The position numbers and the translations under genes are program-made. Positions 4,499 through 5,476 of a DNA stretch of 5,476 nucleotides are shown here, one piece after another (position 1 is the stretch's first letter; every line of letters begins with the position of its first letter). The notes below the pieces were generated by a model. It saw nothing but the letters and a program-made list of their open reading frames with translations. It was not told where the DNA came from and searched no databases. Location: positions 1-5,476 of the forward strand of contig JBBSVE010000183.1 in assembly GCA_038233815.1 (NCBI GenBank). Reading direction: 5' to 3'. The DNA comes from JBBSVE01 sp038233815. Lineage in GTDB: Bacteria > Pseudomonadota > Alphaproteobacteria > Rhodobacterales > Rhodobacteraceae.

Positions 4499-5476
4499 TC
4501 AGCCCGCAGCACCCTCCACCTTCATGACGATCTTGCCGATATGGCCCGCGCTCTCGATCCGCCAGTGCGCGGAGGGGGCGTCGCTGATGGCATATTCCTT
4601 GTCCATCACCGGCCTCACCGCGCCACGCGCGATCATCGGCCAGACATGCGCCTCCAGCTCCGCCGCGATCCGCGCCTTGGCCAGCACCGACTGCGGGCGC
4701 AGCGTGGAGCCCGTGATGGTCAGGCGGCGTGCCATGATGTCGGGGATATTGAACTCCACCTTAGGCCCGCCCAGCGTCGCGATCTGAACCAGCCTGCCGT
4801 CGTCGCAGAGGCTGGCGAGGTTGCGCGGCAGATAGTCGCCGCCCACCATGTCGAGGATCAGGTTCATGCCGCCCGCCTCTTTCGCAGGTTTGGTGAAATC
4901 CGCCTCCTTGTAGTTCACCGCCACATCGGCGCCGAGATCGCGGCAGACGGCGCATTTCTCCTCCGACCCCGCAGTGGTGAAGACCCGTGCGCCCATGGCC
5001 TTCGCAATCTGGATCGCAGTGGTCCCGATGCCGGACGTGCCACCGTGGACGAGAAACCGCTCCCCCGCGATCAGTCCGCCGCGCATGACCATGTTGGACC
5101 AGACGGTAAAGCAGGTTTCGGGCAGGCATGCCGCCTCCGCCATCGACAGGCCCTCGGGCACCGGCAGGGCGTGATCGGCATGGGTCAGCGCATATTCCGC
5201 ATAGCCGCCGCCGGGCAGAAGCGCGCAAACCGCATCGCCCTCATGCCACCGGGTCACGCCCGGCCCGACGGCGGCGACATGGCCTGCCGCCTCCAGCCCC
5301 GGGATCGGCGAGGCATCGGCCGGGGGCTTGTAGTGCCCCGCCCGCTGCATCGCGTCGGGGCGGTTGACGCCCGCATAGGCGACACGAATGACGATTTGGC
5401 CGTGGCCCGGCACCGGCACCGGCACCGATGCGGGGCGCAGCACGTCCGGCCCTCCCGGCTGGGAAATCTCGATCGC
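4499..5476 (-). CDS. NAD(P)H quinone oxidoreductase, PIG3-type zinc-independent MDR (N-terminus beyond window)
   Basis: 325 codons plus stop are present. The frame runs to the window edge, where the residues AIEISQPGGPDVLRP fit positions just after the start of this family, so perhaps only two to four codons are missing. It belongs to the medium-chain dehydrogenase/reductase superfamily, in the quinone oxidoreductase subgroup resembling human TP53I3 (PIG3). These enzymes use NADPH to reduce quinones or activated alkenes and lack the zinc of alcohol dehydrogenases. Visible signatures, numbered from the first visible residue, are AGVNRPD at 35-41, IPGLEAAG at 58-65, GGGYAEY at 89-95, LPETCFTVWSN at 118-128, the nucleotide-binding HGGTSGIG at 144-151, LDMVGGDYLPRNL at 208-220, and HIGKIVM near the end (312-318). 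A GTG at 5443-5441 is an in-frame codon inside the gene, not its start. The physiological substrate cannot be read from sequence. Confidence 0.93.
   Translation of the reverse strand, partial: AIEISQPGGPDVLRPASVPVPVPGHGQIVIRVAYAGVNRPDAMQRAGHYKPPADASPIPGLEAAGHVAAVGPGVTRWHEGDAVCALLPGGGYAEYALTHADHALPVPEGLSMAEAACLPETCFTVWSNMVMRGGLIAGERFLVHGGTSGIGTTAIQIAKAMGARVFTTAGSEEKCAVCRDLGADVAVNYKEADFTKPAKEAGGMNLILDMVGGDYLPRNLASLCDDGRLVQIATLGGPKVEFNIPDIMARRLTITGSTLRPQSVLAKARIAAELEAHVWPMIARGAVRPVMDKEYAISDAPSAHWRIESAGHIGKIVMKVEGAAG

Noticed and set aside
4761..5228. 155-codon - strand frame within the oxidoreductase gene
   Set aside because: It is out of frame with a clear PIG3-type enzyme on the same strand and has Arg/Gly-rich shadow composition.
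1..5476. tRNA genes, CRISPR arrays, prophage or defence gene clusters
   Set aside because: No cloverleaf, regularly spaced repeats, integrase, toxin or nuclease gene was seen. Apart from the IS remnant all coding space is taken by housekeeping-type genes.

Overview
The window looks like ordinary chromosome from a high-GC alphaproteobacterium, most likely Rhodobacterales. The grounds are the GC-rich composition with strong G/C third-position bias, the short zinc-less glutamyl-tRNA synthetase with an ALSKRLG signature loop, and the style of the YchF, TrpA and PIG3-type oxidoreductase sequences. The genus cannot be fixed from this much sequence.

Layout: positions 1-429 hold decayed insertion-sequence DNA of the IS3 family. 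The last 63 codons of an OrfB transposase run on the + strand and are followed by a terminal repeat. They abut the first ~50 codons of an OrfA running on the - strand, which has its own terminal repeat near 402-429. The two pieces point at each other, so they come from two elements, probably one inserted into the other. Positions 430-588 hold no recognisable gene, only a GC-rich stem-loop that may end ychF transcription. Then come five genes: ychF (-, 589-1686), trpA (+, 1829-2620), gltX (-, 2624-3973), a small zincin-type metallopeptidase (+, 4074-4484), and a PIG3-type NAD(P)H quinone oxidoreductase (-, 4499 to the window edge, missing only its first few codons).

The genes alternate strictly in orientation: ychF and trpA diverge, trpA and gltX converge with 3 bases between stop codons, gltX and the metallopeptidase diverge, and the metallopeptidase and oxidoreductase converge with 14 bases between. 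There is therefore no operon inside the window, and each gene must be transcribed from its own intergenic region. The functions do not form one pathway: ribosome-associated ATPase, last step of tryptophan synthesis, tRNA charging, a small putative protease, and a quinone or alkenal reductase.

I found no convincing undescribed multi-gene system. The observations most worth a second look are the nested IS junction at about 221/222, the possible overlapping divergent promoter between ychF and trpA, trpA standing apart from trpB, the zinc-less GltX as a candidate specialised GluRS, and the cluster of small stem-loops in the gltX upstream region.
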